DNA of 64,000 nt from NCBI GenBank assembly GCA_947034895.1, contig OX344763.1:20863001-20927000 (forward strand), in the 5' to 3' direction. Below are positions 21,646 to 32,849 of the stretch, piece after piece (the first letter of the stretch is position 1; each line of letters opens with the position of its first letter). The position numbers and the translations under genes were made by a program. The notes beneath the pieces were generated by a model that was not told where the DNA came from, made no database searches, and worked only from the letters and a program-made list of their open reading frames with translations. Source of the DNA: Rhytidiadelphus loreus. Its lineage: Eukaryota; Streptophyta; Bryopsida; Hypnales; Hylocomiaceae.

Positions 21646-23290
21646 AATTTTGTTGAAATGGCAATATTCTGTGTGTTATTTCTAAAACACTCAATCTAAA
21701 TGGTAAAACTGACATCTAAAATAGGTATAGATTTTAGAAATCTAAGACTCATATTGATTTCAGACTGTGCAGTTTGAATTGTGAAAGTGTCATCTCTGAC
21801 ACATGTAGATTTAAGACATCTAGGTTAATTCTAGGTAAGATATAGATTTAAAAAATTTAGGTCACTTATACATTAGAACAAATTTGGGGTCTCTAAAAGG
21901 GTGCTCCACAATCCTAAAGGGACCTTGAAATTTGGGTTTTTTTTGCAAAAAAGTTGTTTTCCTCTTATTTCCGCCCGCCTGAATCTGTAGTGTAGCAATG
22001 TAGAAATCGAAATTAATGAATAAAAAATTGACTAAATTTTAAAAAAAAGAAATTCCAAGCTAAAATAGATTTTTTTAAATTTATAAAAATTTATTAAAAA
22101 AAAAATCGCAAAAACTGGAAAGTTTTGAGATATTCACCTTGGCTGTGACCACGAGGCAACCCTCTAGAGACTCCAAAATTTCTCTAATGACATTTCAAAC
22201 AAGGGTATTGGCACAATATGGATTCTAAAAAGGATTGTCTCACTAAAACACTATCATTTTTTGACTCATTCAATGTGCACTAGAAATTACACATTTTCTA
22301 TTTACATGAATTTGATGACACTAGAAGAAAGCTTTGTTTAATTGGATGTTCTTGCGTCAAAGTTGGCGGATTTTCTTAAGCATCCAATGTAACATCTTCA
22401 TGTGTATATGTCAACAATGACATCCAATGTAGCATAAAGATGTTACATTGGATGTCATTGTTGATATAAACACATGAAGATGTTACATTGGATGCTTAAA
22501 GATGCTTAAGAAAATCCGTCAACTTTAACGCAAGAACATCCAATTAAACAAGGCTTTCTACTAGTGTGACAAATTCATAAGAAAATTGTAAAAGTCCATC
22601 CAAAATACTATGGAGAAAGAAAGATTGAACAATTTTGATATTCCTTTTCATTCCTTTGTTGTCAAATCTGGAATTGTCCCAATTTTAGATTTGAGGCAAA
22701 ACTACAAAAGGAACAAATTGAAATACCAATTTATAGAGAAATTGTTCATAAACATGATAATTAGCTAAAACAATGTTTCAGTCATATCCATGCTTAATTT
22801 TAACTCTTAATTTGATGTATTACTATATTTCTTTATTTATGAAAACTTTTAGAAATCACAAATTTTTACACAATTTAAAAGGAATGCGCTTTCATAACAT
22901 CTTCCACCTATAACCGTATGATTTACTTAAGTAAAAACTTAATAAGGTGCAAGCCTAGTTGATTTAATAGAAATCCTTAAATACATAGTCCTTTCACTAC
23001 TATAAGTGCAATCAAGTGTTGAATATGTTAAATTAGGAGAAAATTCAATTATCAAATTTGACCTTTATATCACATAATTGTGGTGTACCAAGTACCAATA
23101 TGACTTCTATAGTTCTATAACACCATGTAAAATTTGTAATTTTTTAATATTGTTTTCATTTCTAGAAAGACATTTTGTAATGTCTAGAGAGTCTGGGAAG
23201 CGATACCCATATTGTGCTATTGCCCATTGCCTAGTTTGCCTGGGAAAATTTGCCAAAGTTGTGGAATTTCACCATTTTAACAAAATTACC
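21646..23290. mobile_element. 1.6 kb noncoding insertion with TTTTGTTRAAATGG ends
   Basis: The leader of unit 1 runs straight through 'ataggtatgtgattatga', but in unit 3 about 1.6 kb is inserted. Its left end 'attttgttgaaatgg' and right end 'ccattttaacaaaatt' are inverted. The same termini (with C for T) bound the 221-bp MITE at 59066-59286. The CACTA MITE at 22319-22566 is nested inside. No coding frame is convincing, including 23078-23386. Confidence 0.5.
22319..22566. mobile_element. CACTA-type MITE, long hairpin
   Basis: 248 bp with CACTAG...CTAGTG ends and inverted arms of about 110 bp, so almost the whole element folds into a hairpin. A 3-bp target duplication TGA flanks it (22316-22318 and 22567-22569), as expected for CACTA transposons. 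Noncoding. Confidence 0.85.
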
Positions 23291-23747
23291 CATGTATGTG
23301 AATATGTGATTGTGAACCCATGGTCAATAATTAAAGCTCTACCAAAGATAAACTTTGAGAGTAGATATTCTCCAACTCTAAACTGAAGTACCTCTCTTTT
23401 CACTTTGACATGCCAATTCTCTTTAAAAGTACCTAAAGCTAAAAGTGTCTAAATGACCATTTGAAAATTGGTACATATTATACAATGACCTGATTTTTTC
23501 ATTGAATTTTATTGGAAGTCAAAACAATATGCTAGATTTCCTTCTTATACATTTGCGGGATGCCATACAAATAAAATATGAATTTTCAAACTAACAAAAA
23601 CACATCTATCCAAAAGCGCTCTCAAGAATAGAAGCAAGGCCAAAATCAACACGAGACAATTATAGAGAACAGTCTGAACTAGGTCAATTCCTTTACTTGC
23701 ACTTAGTTTCTCCCTTCATCCAAAATGAGTCAATTTTTAGTTCTTTT
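23291..23747. repeat. Rest of unit-3 leader
   Basis: Resumes the leader homology ('catggtcaataatt', 'gaagtcaaaacaatatgc', 'ccaaaagcgctctcaagaata'), ending in the copia target CTTTT at 23743-23747. No gene seen. Confidence 0.6.
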
Positions 23748-23982
23748 TGTTGAAGTAGTCGTTAACTCAAAAATATAATAGTAGATGCGACTTCTGGATG
23801 ACTCTAGAATAGTAGGTGCTATTTATATAGAGCAATCTACTAGTTACTTTAACTTTAACTTTAACTTTTATACACCTATATTGGGTTGTATATATTGATC
23901 TTCCCCATGCTAGGGGGGGATATATTTCTTTTGTTCATTTGTGTTGTTTGTTATGCTTAGAGCTTGTGCCTTCACCTTAATA
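23748..23982 (+). repeat. 5' LTR of copia copy 2
   Basis: 235 bp, TGTT start; the end is TTAATA where copy 1 has TTAACA. It is followed by the primer-site-like TTATCAGCACGAGACT. Confidence 0.9.
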
Positions 23983-24080
23983 TGTTATCAGCACGAGACT
24001 CTCCCTGATCTCTCAACTTTTATTTTAGTTTTCATTCTCTCTTGTTTTTAGAGCCTTTGCCGTTCTAGTTTTCTCCATCG

Positions 24081-26270
24081 ATGGCGATGCCTGCAGCGAA
24101 ACGTCCCAGGGAAGAAAGAGCACGTGTTCAACCTTTACATTTTGAGGCGTTGGAAGTTGATGGGAGCAATTACTTGGAGTGGAGCATCGATGCCAAATCC
24201 TATCTGTGTGCGGAGGAGTTGGATGGTACTTTGACGGCAAAAAGGGGCAATCATTTGCATTTGGAACCATCATCTTTCAAGTGGAAGGCGCTTCTCCCTT
24301 CTGAGACGGCACTTAGACTTCTCCCTTCGACAACAATACATTCAAGTTGATCATCTAGCCAAATTGTGGAAGCAGCTCGAGGCCAGATTTCACCATGAGA
24401 AGACAATTTTTCTTCTTCAAGCCCGCAATGACTGGATTCATTTGCGTGTCCTAGATTTTTCTGACCTCTTGGCATTCAACGTAGAGCTGCACCGGATCAC
24501 CGCCCAGTTGCACTTGTGTGGAGAGACAATCTCTGATAAGGAATTCATTGATAAGACTCTTTCCACCTTCCCTCCTGCTTCTGCTCTTTTAGCTCAACAA
24601 TACCGAAATATGAAGTTTAAAACTCACTCTCAGTTGATGTCCTATCTTTTGCTTGCGGAAAAGCAACAACTTCTCTTAAAGAATGCTGAGTCCAAGCCTA
24701 CCAAAGAAGCGCACACGGTGGAGATACCAACACGTAGGCCAAGGAACATGAAGACGCAACAGCGGTGGAAGCAACATCAGAAGCAACTGTTTTCCTCAAA
24801 ACCTAGAGATAAGTCCAAAATCTCTAATGAACCTTACTCAATTGATTCAAAGTCTCATGATACCCGTACATGTTACAAGTGTGGTAGGGTTGGGCATATT
24901 GTTAAGGACTGTAGAGCTTGTGATTACCTTTCGAAAATTTACAAAGAGTTGCAGCAGCTCAAGGCTGGGCAGAGAGAGGCCCATACCCTTGATGCCCCCT
25001 CGATAGAGGAGACAGAACTAGAAAATTATATGGTGAGCACGATACAATCCGTAGATCAACCTGATGTAGCTCTCTTGGATAGTGCCACCACGCATACGAT
25101 TTTACGAGATTAAAAGTATTTTGACTTTTCCAGCCTAGCTGATTCCTGGCAAAAGTGTAGTATTACAATCATTGCAGGAAAACGGGACATGATGTCCTGT
25201 AAGGGCTAGGCAACATTGATTTTGCCAGGGGGGATCCCTTCCAAATTGTGAAAGCAATGTATGCTCCATCAGCCCCTCGGAGCTTGATCAGCTATCAGGA
25301 CCTATGGGCAAATGGAGTCTACATTCTCACCACGGTGAGGAATGGTGAAGAGGTTCTGGAGCTCAAGCAAGGGCAAGATTCCTAGCCACTACACGTGCAA
25401 GAGCCAACGGCCTATATGCAATTCACATCAGCAGTACTACCACATCGACTCTAATGCATCCAGCTACTGGAATTAAGCAGTCTGCGGGCTCTGCTTTCTC
25501 TGTCATGTTTCCAACCAAGACTAGATTATAGCACAGCAAGTTAGGGCACCTTAGAACTACAATGTTCAGGCGTATGTTGTTGTTGCTAGCAAGCCATAAC
25601 ATCTGCCCCAACGACGATGACAAGGTGGGGGAATGCGTTGCTTGTTCCCAAGGAAAGCTCATCAAGCACCCCTCGAGGTGGACACTACCAACGGAGCTTC
25701 CACCAAAGCTACAACGTTTACAAGACTTCTCAAGAAGTTTCAAATGGACCAAGCTAGTCCTCTTTCCGCTCCCATGATGGGACGAAGTCGAACTATAGAT
25801 GACCCCTACCGTCCTTGCGAGGAGGAGGAGGAGTTTTGTGACAAAACCCGGTACCTCGCAACATGAAGCAGATGGTTACTACTACTTCCTCAAACCACTC
25901 TGAACTTATTGCTTTCCATGAAGCAACCCAAGAAGGAGTATGGTTGAGGAACATGAACAAGATCATCATGGAGCAATGCGAAATTACTCAAGAATTCAAG
26001 CCAACTATCATCTTTGAGGACAACTCTGCATGTATAGCTCAAGTGGCTTCTAGCTTCATCAAAACTGACCGCACCAAACACATTTGTTCACAGATATTTG
26101 GGTTCACCCAAGATCTCAATCAAATTTGGGCAAATAGAAGTTAAGAAGATCGAATCAGTACACAACATTGCAGACATGTTGACCAAAGCTCTCCTAGCCT
26201 ATACTCATAGGAGATTGGTACAAGAGGCCGACATGCGTTTGTTGCATGAGATAGTTCTTCAATAGAAGTT
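24081..26270 (+). pseudogene. Degenerate copia gag-pol of copy 2
   Basis: Gag starts at the ATG 24081 (MAMPAAKRPR). A small deletion near 24300 shifts the frame, and gag resumes at 24364-25113 with zinc knuckle CYKCGRVGHIVKDC and protease site DSATTHTIL. It ends at TAA (25111-25113) where copy 1 has CAA. Integrase N-terminal pieces run to about 25718. RNase H pieces (SSNHSELIAFHEAT, EDNSACIAQ, TDRTKHI) follow at 25863-26144. Several stops and frameshifts make it inactive. Confidence 0.88.
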
Positions 26271-26357
26271 ACACTCTTTTTTGTCTTTGGGATTTTTTGT
26301 AATTTAGGTTTTATCACAGATCAATTTTTAATAAGGTAACTACTAATCGAGGAGGAG

Positions 26358-26591
26358 TGTTGAAGTAGTCGTTAACTCAAAAATAGAATAGTAGATGCTA
26401 TTTCTGGATGACACTAGAATAGTAGGTGCTATTTATATAGAGTGATCTACTGGTTACTTTAAGTTCTCTACACCTTTTACACACCTGTATTGGGTAGTAT
26501 ATATTGATCTTCCCCATGCTAGGGGGAGATAGATTTCTCTTGTTCATTTGTGTTGTTTGTTATGCTTAGAACTTGTGCCTTCACCTTAACA
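26358..26591 (+). repeat. 3' LTR of copia copy 2
   Basis: 234 bp, preceded by the purine tract GAGGAGGAG and followed by the target duplication CTTTT. The triple 'actttaa' stretch of the 5' LTR is changed here, showing the age of the insertion. Confidence 0.9.
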
Positions 26592-27323
26592 CTTTTGAAC
26601 TGAATACATGAGTTGCAAGGAGTGACGTGATTTTTCGTTATTCTCGTCAACGAGCTCTGGCTTTGCCAGGAAGCTGCTGCCCAACAAAAACTCCATTAAC
26701 TTACATCTTGTGTTGACATGCCATGCTGCTCGCTCTCACTACCACGAAGGTACGAAAGTCACCTCCACCTTCGTAACTCAGCTCCACAACCTCTTCCCGA
26801 ACTCCTTTCCACTTGAAAGTATCCCTATCTACGAGCAGTCGTTATCAACTCGCCCGCCGCGAAAGATTTCCTTTCCATGTCTGACCTTGTGCGAATAAAG
26901 TCACCAATTCCAAAGAAACCCACAAACCTGCTTTTTGCGAACGAGCGAGTAGCCAGTGCCTGTTCCTTCGCTGCAGCTCAACGGACGTCGCGACACTATC
27001 CCGGATGGCTCCATTAATGGTTCAGATTCTGCGTGGAGAAGTCATGATGAATCTGATCGAACATTCGAGGTATTTCACAGTTCAAGCGGGCCAAAGAGAG
27101 TGTACATATAAATGGAATTCAATTTCACACTCAATCATCACCATTGAACACTCAAACATCCACCGAGCTTCACAGCCACAACCAGTTTCGAGCTTGCCTG
27201 ACATTTGAAGTCTCATCAATTGGCTTGCTAGTCTTCACCAATTCCCTTGCTAGCTAGCTACTCTCCACCAATTCACTTGGCAATCAACCATTGCTTGATA
27301 AGTTGGGTAGGTTGATTGCAGCA
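26592..27323 (+). promoter_or_regulatory. P1-type promoter and leader of GLP4
   Basis: Complete P1 block with a single copy of the 72-bp segment (from about 26609) and TATAAAT at 27107-27113, about 210 bases before the ATG. It supplies the intact target 'ttgtgttgacatgcc' (about 26710-26724) that copia copy 1 split in front of GLP2. Confidence 0.65.
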
Positions 27324-28004
27324 ATGGCCGGCTCGAGAAGAGGAAGCGCCATGAATTTTGTTATTGCCTGCTGTGCGATAATGCTGGTCGTGGGGACTGT
27401 CAACGCCGCCGACCCCGACCCGTTGCAAGACTTCTGCGTCGCAGATCTGTCGCCCACTGCGCCTCTCGTCAACGGATTCGCCTGCAGACCCAGAAGCACC
27501 GTCTCCGCGAAAGACTTCGTGTTCTCGGGATTCCGAGCGCCAAGCGCCGACGTGAAGCTGTCGCCCACCGGGGCCATCGCGGCGCTCGCCACACCCGTCG
27601 AGTTCCCGGGACTCAACACGCAGGGAGTCACGCACGCACGACTGGACTTCGACTTGGGCGGCGTGGTGCCGCTGCACACGCACCCGCGCGCCACCGAGAC
27701 GCTGTTCGTGTTGAAGGGCCGCATCTACACCGGCTTCGTGAGCGACGACAACGTTCTGTACGCGTCCACGCTGGAGAAGGGCGACGTGATCGTGTTTCCG
27801 CGCGCGATGATGCACTTCCAGCTGAACGTGGGCAACGAGAGCGCCATCACGTTCAACACGCTGACGTCTCAGAATCCGGGTCTGCTGCTCACCGCCAACC
27901 AAATCTTCGAGCCCAACATCACCATCGCCGTGATCGAGAAGTCTTTCGGTGTGGACGCCGCGACGGCCAAGCTCCTCAAGGGCTCGTACCCCGGTCACCC
28001 TTGA
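27324..28004 (+). CDS. Germin-like protein GLP4
   Basis: 226 codons (MAGSRRGSAMNF), with signal peptide, Cys38/Cys54, box 1 ligands and box 2 His164 present. It differs from GLP1-3 by MMHF in box 2, NESAITF and NITIAV, and shares all three changes with its convergent neighbour GLP5. It has a P1 promoter but a B-type 3' flank, the reverse of GLP2 and GLP6. The long antisense frame over it reflects GC-rich codons and is not a gene. Confidence 0.92.
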   Translation: MAGSRRGSAMNFVIACCAIMLVVGTVNAADPDPLQDFCVADLSPTAPLVNGFACRPRSTVSAKDFVFSGFRAPSADVKLSPTGAIAALATPVEFPGLNTQGVTHARLDFDLGGVVPLHTHPRATETLFVLKGRIYTGFVSDDNVLYASTLEKGDVIVFPRAMMHFQLNVGNESAITFNTLTSQNPGLLLTANQIFEPNITIAVIEKSFGVDAATAKLLKGSYPGHP

Positions 28005-30171
28005 GTGGTAGTTCCGTCCGGCAACTAATTCCGCCGGGCACCAATTCCGATCCACAGCTGAACGTGAGTTTAGATTAGATTTTAGATTGAATTCATTCCT
28101 TAGCTATGGTCCTGCCGATATGATTAAAAATTCATGTGTATTCAGGGTATTATATAAGTATTCGGACATTCCATTCAAGCCAGTGACATTCACCGGTTGA
28201 GTTGCCTGTAATTTTTCCACTGAACTGGGTGTGTACTTCACAATAATTAAGTAATGCATTACTTGTTCTTTCTAGTGAGCCGTTCAGCTCCGATGTCCAA
28301 GATTATTGAAATTTGCGAAAGGAATACTGAGGTCCCCTAGATTTTTTAATGCATATTTGATGTTGTCATCAGAGTTGAGTGTTGGTGATATACATTCCAA
28401 TTCTACGAGATGCATGCAGAAGGAACGGTTCCATCTTTTTAGAAATTACTTCCTCCGTGTTTTGCAATGTAAACGTCAATTTCGCCAACTGCGGTCGTTT
28501 CGGAGTGCAAAGATGGTGACATTCAGCTCCGCGGAGCTCTTCAATTTGGACTCCTGTAGATTTACGTGTCCAGTCCATGTCCCCGGAAATTTGTCAAAGT
28601 CGTGTAATTCCGCCGACTCTATTGGATTTCACGAAATTCACGTTCATATGTAGCTTTGATCACCGAATTAGGTGCTTTGATTCATCACTAGCTAGCCAGG
28701 TGCCTACCAGTTAATGTGCTTGGAACTTGAATCGACTAGCCTCCGAAAGTGATTGATGATCAAAATGCGAGTATCGTGACAGTCATGCCCTTGTGGAAAA
28801 CTTAGTATCTTATCGAGCAGATGAGAACAACTTTTTCCTGTTTGTAAGATCATGAAAGGAATGAATTCTTGCAGGTACACCCATTCATGTCAGATGCGGA
28901 ACCTTTTCTCTACAAGTCTGGAAGAAACAGACATGAAATACTGCGGACAAGGTTAATCATATTGACAAGGAAATCAACAAACTTGAGCATGAACTTTGAT
29001 AGTTTAAGTGTACAGTATGTCGACCTTCACATCTATTGGACATGAGAAATTCTTCGTCCTCCATATTTATCCTGCATGGGGTCGTATTCGGGACAGTTGG
29101 AAGTTGTAACGCCCTACAAAAGTACACATCCAAGTATTTAAATTCTCAGGCATAGTTTCACTAAGCGGATGTATTCAGGAATAGAGCTGGAAAAGAAATT
29201 GGATTGAAGATCCAGAGGCTGAACCATTGTAAAATTTCGCATTTAAAAGCGTCCAACTCTTGAATATTCGCCAATTTAGCGAAATTGAAGTTCCTGTCTT
29301 GAATCTCAGACTTGTGCCAGTCCTAGTTCTGTGCACCATTTTGGCGCTCTGAACCAATCACCAAGAAGACTTTGAACTTTCACATTTTCGTCTATCGACC
29401 AATATGCCATGGAGGCCTCATGTTGGTTATGACTCTAAACCAGGGAAATCTGGACTCATTTACGTTGACTAGTCGATCAGCATTAAGTAGTATGTTCCAA
29501 GTATTTCAAGGTGGCCGGATTGTTACATCCATCCAAGAAGCTGACATTGTGTTGACGAGCTGAAAGTGTGATAAATGCTCATTTTAATACGTCAAGCATG
29601 TATATACTACACAATCTTGAACTAAGCTTATAACAATGTGTCATGCTATCTCTTCTGTTGTTGAGTGTGTAAAATTTACGGACTCGTTTCCCTGAGTGCT
29701 TTTATAACTACTCCTAAATGACCGTGCCAGCGATGAAATTCTTCAGACCCTCAGCTGCGAGATTTTTGAAATGTTCATCAAGGTTTCTGCGAACCTTAGC
29801 GGCTACTCACAGATGAAAGTATGCCATTGTTACCAAGCACTCTCAGTCTCTCACTAACATAACCACAGAACAAAAATCTCAAACACCAAAATCTGGAATC
29901 GGTTACTTGCACGAAGAGAGATGATTTACTTGTGCAGTGTACACCCGATGAACCAATAATGAATTCTCTCAACCTCACGAAACCATCGTATCCCGTTGGC
30001 TAGATCAAAATAAATGCATGAATTTCATGCTTTTCCTTATATGAATGAATGCTCAAATCAAATCAGCACGACCCTAGCTAAGAAATCAACTCGAACTAAT
30101 TTCTACGCTGAACACCAGTTTAGCTCTTGAATTGGAGCCCGGCGGAATTAGCTGCCATACGGAACTACTAC
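28005..30171. repeat. GLP4-GLP5 spacer, inverted relative to other pairs
   Basis: 28005-28740 matches the reverse complement of the flank below GLP3 (18150-18892), so it is B-type next to GLP4. 29040-30171 matches the reverse complement of the A flank of GLP1 and GLP2, so A-type adjoins GLP5. The order is therefore flipped as a block. AATAAA is lost in the A flank here (AAGTAAA around 29927-29933). No supported gene; the ORF at 29175-29357 is the relative of the one at 3174-3413. Confidence 0.8.
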
Positions 30172-30852
30172 TCAAGGGTGACCGGGGTACGAGCCCTTGA
30201 GGAGCTTGGCCGTCGCGGCGTCCACGCCGAAAGACTTCTCGATCACGGCGATGGTGATGTTGGGCTCGAAGATTTGGTTGGCGGTGAGCAGCAGACCCGG
30301 ATTCTGAGACGTCAGCGTGTTGAACGTGATGGCGCTCTCGTTGCCCACGTTCAGCTGGAAGTGCATCATCGCGCGCGGAAACACGATCACGTCGCCCTTC
30401 TCCAGCGTGGACGCGTACAGAACGTTGTCGTCGCTCACGAAGCCGGTGTAGATGCGGCCCTTCAACACGAACAGCGTCTCGGTGGCGCGCGGGTGCGTGT
30501 GCAGCGGCACCACGCCGCCCAAGTCGAAGTCCAGTCGTGCGTGCGTGACTCCCTGCGTGTTGAGTCCCGGGAACTCGACGGGTGTGGCGAGCGCCGCGAT
30601 GGCCCCGGTGGGCGACAGCTTCACGTCGGCGCTTGGCGCTCGGAATCCCGAGAACACGAAGTCTTTCGCGGAGACGGTGCTTCTTGGTCTGCATGCGAAT
30701 CCGTTGACGAGAGGCGCAGTGGGCGACAGATCTGCGACGCAGAAGTCTTGCAACGGGTCGGGGTCGGCGGCGTTGACAGTGCCGACGACCAGCATTATCG
30801 CACAGCAGGCAATAACAAAATTCATGGCGCTTCCTCTTCTCGTGCTATCCAT
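30172..30852 (-). CDS. Germin-like protein GLP5
   Basis: 226 codons from the ATG at 30852 (MDSTRRGSAMNF). The N terminus resembles GLP6 (MDSTKRGS), but the mature protein equals GLP4 (MMHF, NESAITF, NITIAV). Signal peptide, disulfide cysteines, four metal ligands and glycosylation site are present. It has a P2 promoter with TATATATA at 31083-31090 and an A-type 3' flank, so it is a promoter/flank recombinant relative to GLP3 and GLP7. Confidence 0.92.
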   Translation of the reverse strand: MDSTRRGSAMNFVIACCAIMLVVGTVNAADPDPLQDFCVADLSPTAPLVNGFACRPRSTVSAKDFVFSGFRAPSADVKLSPTGAIAALATPVEFPGLNTQGVTHARLDFDLGGVVPLHTHPRATETLFVLKGRIYTGFVSDDNVLYASTLEKGDVIVFPRAMMHFQLNVGNESAITFNTLTSQNPGLLLTANQIFEPNITIAVIEKSFGVDAATAKLLKGSYPGHP

Positions 30853-31680
30853 TGCAGCAATCAACCTTCCCAGCTTATCAACTGATGCAGCTAGACCAGC
30901 AAGTGAAGTAATGTGCACCTCCAGCGGATATCAGCAGCTATCCAGTTCAAGTTCACTGCAATTCCAGCTCACCAGCGACAGAGATGAGCACAAGCAAGTT
31001 GATATGTAAGTCAGTTTCAGCTGTTCCGGAACCAAGGTTGGCTGTACGTGGAGATTGATGACCGAATACCTCGTTGCTGAGGTATATATACTCTTGGCAA
31101 GGCGGGCGATCGAGAGGTACCACGCATGTTCTCTCTCAGTCCCCATGTCTATATTTGGAGTCCACGTACTAGAGGTTCCCGGACATTGTTAGGTATGTTG
31201 CGACGAAAGCATGTGAGTTGCCTTCACTCGGGCAGTTGACTCCGCGGCTTTGATCTCCGAGCAGAAAGCATTCATGAGAATAAGTTTGGCAAATGATACT
31301 GTCGGCAAGGAAATGTTGCCACCGGCCAACGTAACTCAGCTAGCGTAGAGTTGCTTGATAAAGCATGAATAAATTAATGGACTAAAAGTGGGACACTGGG
31401 AGCTGGAGGAAAAGATATTTGGAAATGGAAAGCAATGACGCCAATACGCCAATACGCACGCGGGGCCGGGTAGGGAATTCCAATGTTAAAAAATCTCCAG
31501 CGCAGAGCCATGGGCGCTGGGAGCACCTTCCAGGGGGTGGAGGGAGAGTGGCGTGTTTAGTCAAAGCACGTCGCACGAGGTTGGTTCCTGGGTCACGGCA
31601 GCTGCTTCAGTGCCGGTTCATTCCGGGCATATGTGGCTGAGAAATCTCCATCATCATACGAAAACGGAGCCCTGACTAAA
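30853..31680 (-). promoter_or_regulatory. P2-type promoter of GLP5
   Basis: Collinear with 19574-20400 upstream of GLP3. TATATATA at 31083-31090 is about 230 bases before the ATG. The GC-rich distal block 'cacgcggggccgggtaggg' is at about 31457-31475. Minor indels only. Confidence 0.6.
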
Positions 31681-32423
31681 GTAGCAGCACCCATAACCCT
31701 CAATGTACCCATAATCATCTCCTCTAAAATCTTGGAAAATTTTGGGAAGTGAATAGATTTGATTACATGGACGCATTACATCTGAATTTCAGACCCTAGT
31801 GTTGGTATTAGGTTCATGTATAGTAGACTCTTTAAAAATTCACATACTCACAATGTCCAAAAAATACATTTGAAAGTGTATAGGAATTCTTTTATTTTTC
31901 CTAGTAGGCTCCAATAATTTGTTGGATGTGTATTAATAGACATCATGTCCAAAACACTTAAATTGATAGTTATGGGTGTTGCTACCTTAGTATCACAAAT
32001 CATAACTTTTCAATGAAACCATTTTTTATGCCAATTGTGAAATGTCTCTGGTCTAGTATTCTTATGTGTGAATTTGTGATAGTACCCATGGTCATGGAAG
32101 TTTGGGGTATTTTAGATGATATCAATGATATAATGTAATCCACACAACTTTCATTCCAAATAGTGTGATCAACACTGTGTAACTTTCATTGGCATTCATC
32201 CAAAAGTCATCCACTTTCATCTAATTTTCATCAAATGATTACACAAAGTTAAGTACATTCATCCAAATTTTGTTCAAATTTATTGAGTTAGTGTGAGGTA
32301 CTGAGGTAATCTTAGTATCATACACTATTCAATATTTTGTAGTGAATGAATGATGCAAATGCATTCATTCTGATATTTTTCTTGTAAAAATTGGCATATT
32401 GTCATTTAAAATGATGGAGATAC
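31681..32423. repeat. AT-rich end of unit 3
   Basis: No gene. 32080-32420 matches 20860-21145 and 4246-4400, the junction between successive units. Confidence 0.55.
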
Positions 32424-32447
32424 TTAACCCCAAAAGGACCAACATGG

Positions 32448-32474
32448 CAGAATTCGTAATTTTTGCACTTGGCC
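32448..32474 (+). repeat. Left TIR of giant element
   Basis: 27 bp, identical to the reverse complement of 47326-47352. Inside, GCACTT recurs at 32465 and 32485. Confidence 0.85.
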
Positions 32475-32849
32475 GTTTAAAATTGCACTTATGAAGCATT
32501 CGGACAAAAGTGACCTCATCTCCAAAAGGGGGGGGGTCATTTTCCAATTATTGATTTTTTGTACAATATGAAATCGTAGAATGAAACAAAAATTCTTCTC
32601 CATGCAAATGATTGTATTTTTATCACATTCTTTGCATTCATAGTGCAAAATACAAGTTTTTTTTAAGAATCCACAACTTCACAAATGCTTTTCAATACTC
32701 ACTTTTAAAATTTATAGAGCAATATTACAATTCTCCAAGAAAGTACAAATATACTCATACTGTACTAGGTAAAGCTGCAGTTCAGAATTGCAATGCTTGT
32801 GCACTACATGTACAACTACTACAAATCCTCCTACATGTAATAACATGCT

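Larger units (their letters stand above)
23748..26591 (+). mobile_element. Ty1/copia element, copy 2, internally deleted
   Basis: Same family as 10364-15363, opposite strand. LTRs are 23748-23982 and 26358-26591, clearly more diverged from each other than in copy 1, so it is older. The target duplication is CTTTT (23743-23747 and 26592-26596). The internal part keeps gag (24081-25113), then joins early integrase to late pol near 25720 (before LLKKFQMDQ) and loses another block near 25862. Most of integrase and all reverse transcriptase motifs are gone, so it is non-autonomous. Confidence 0.93.
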
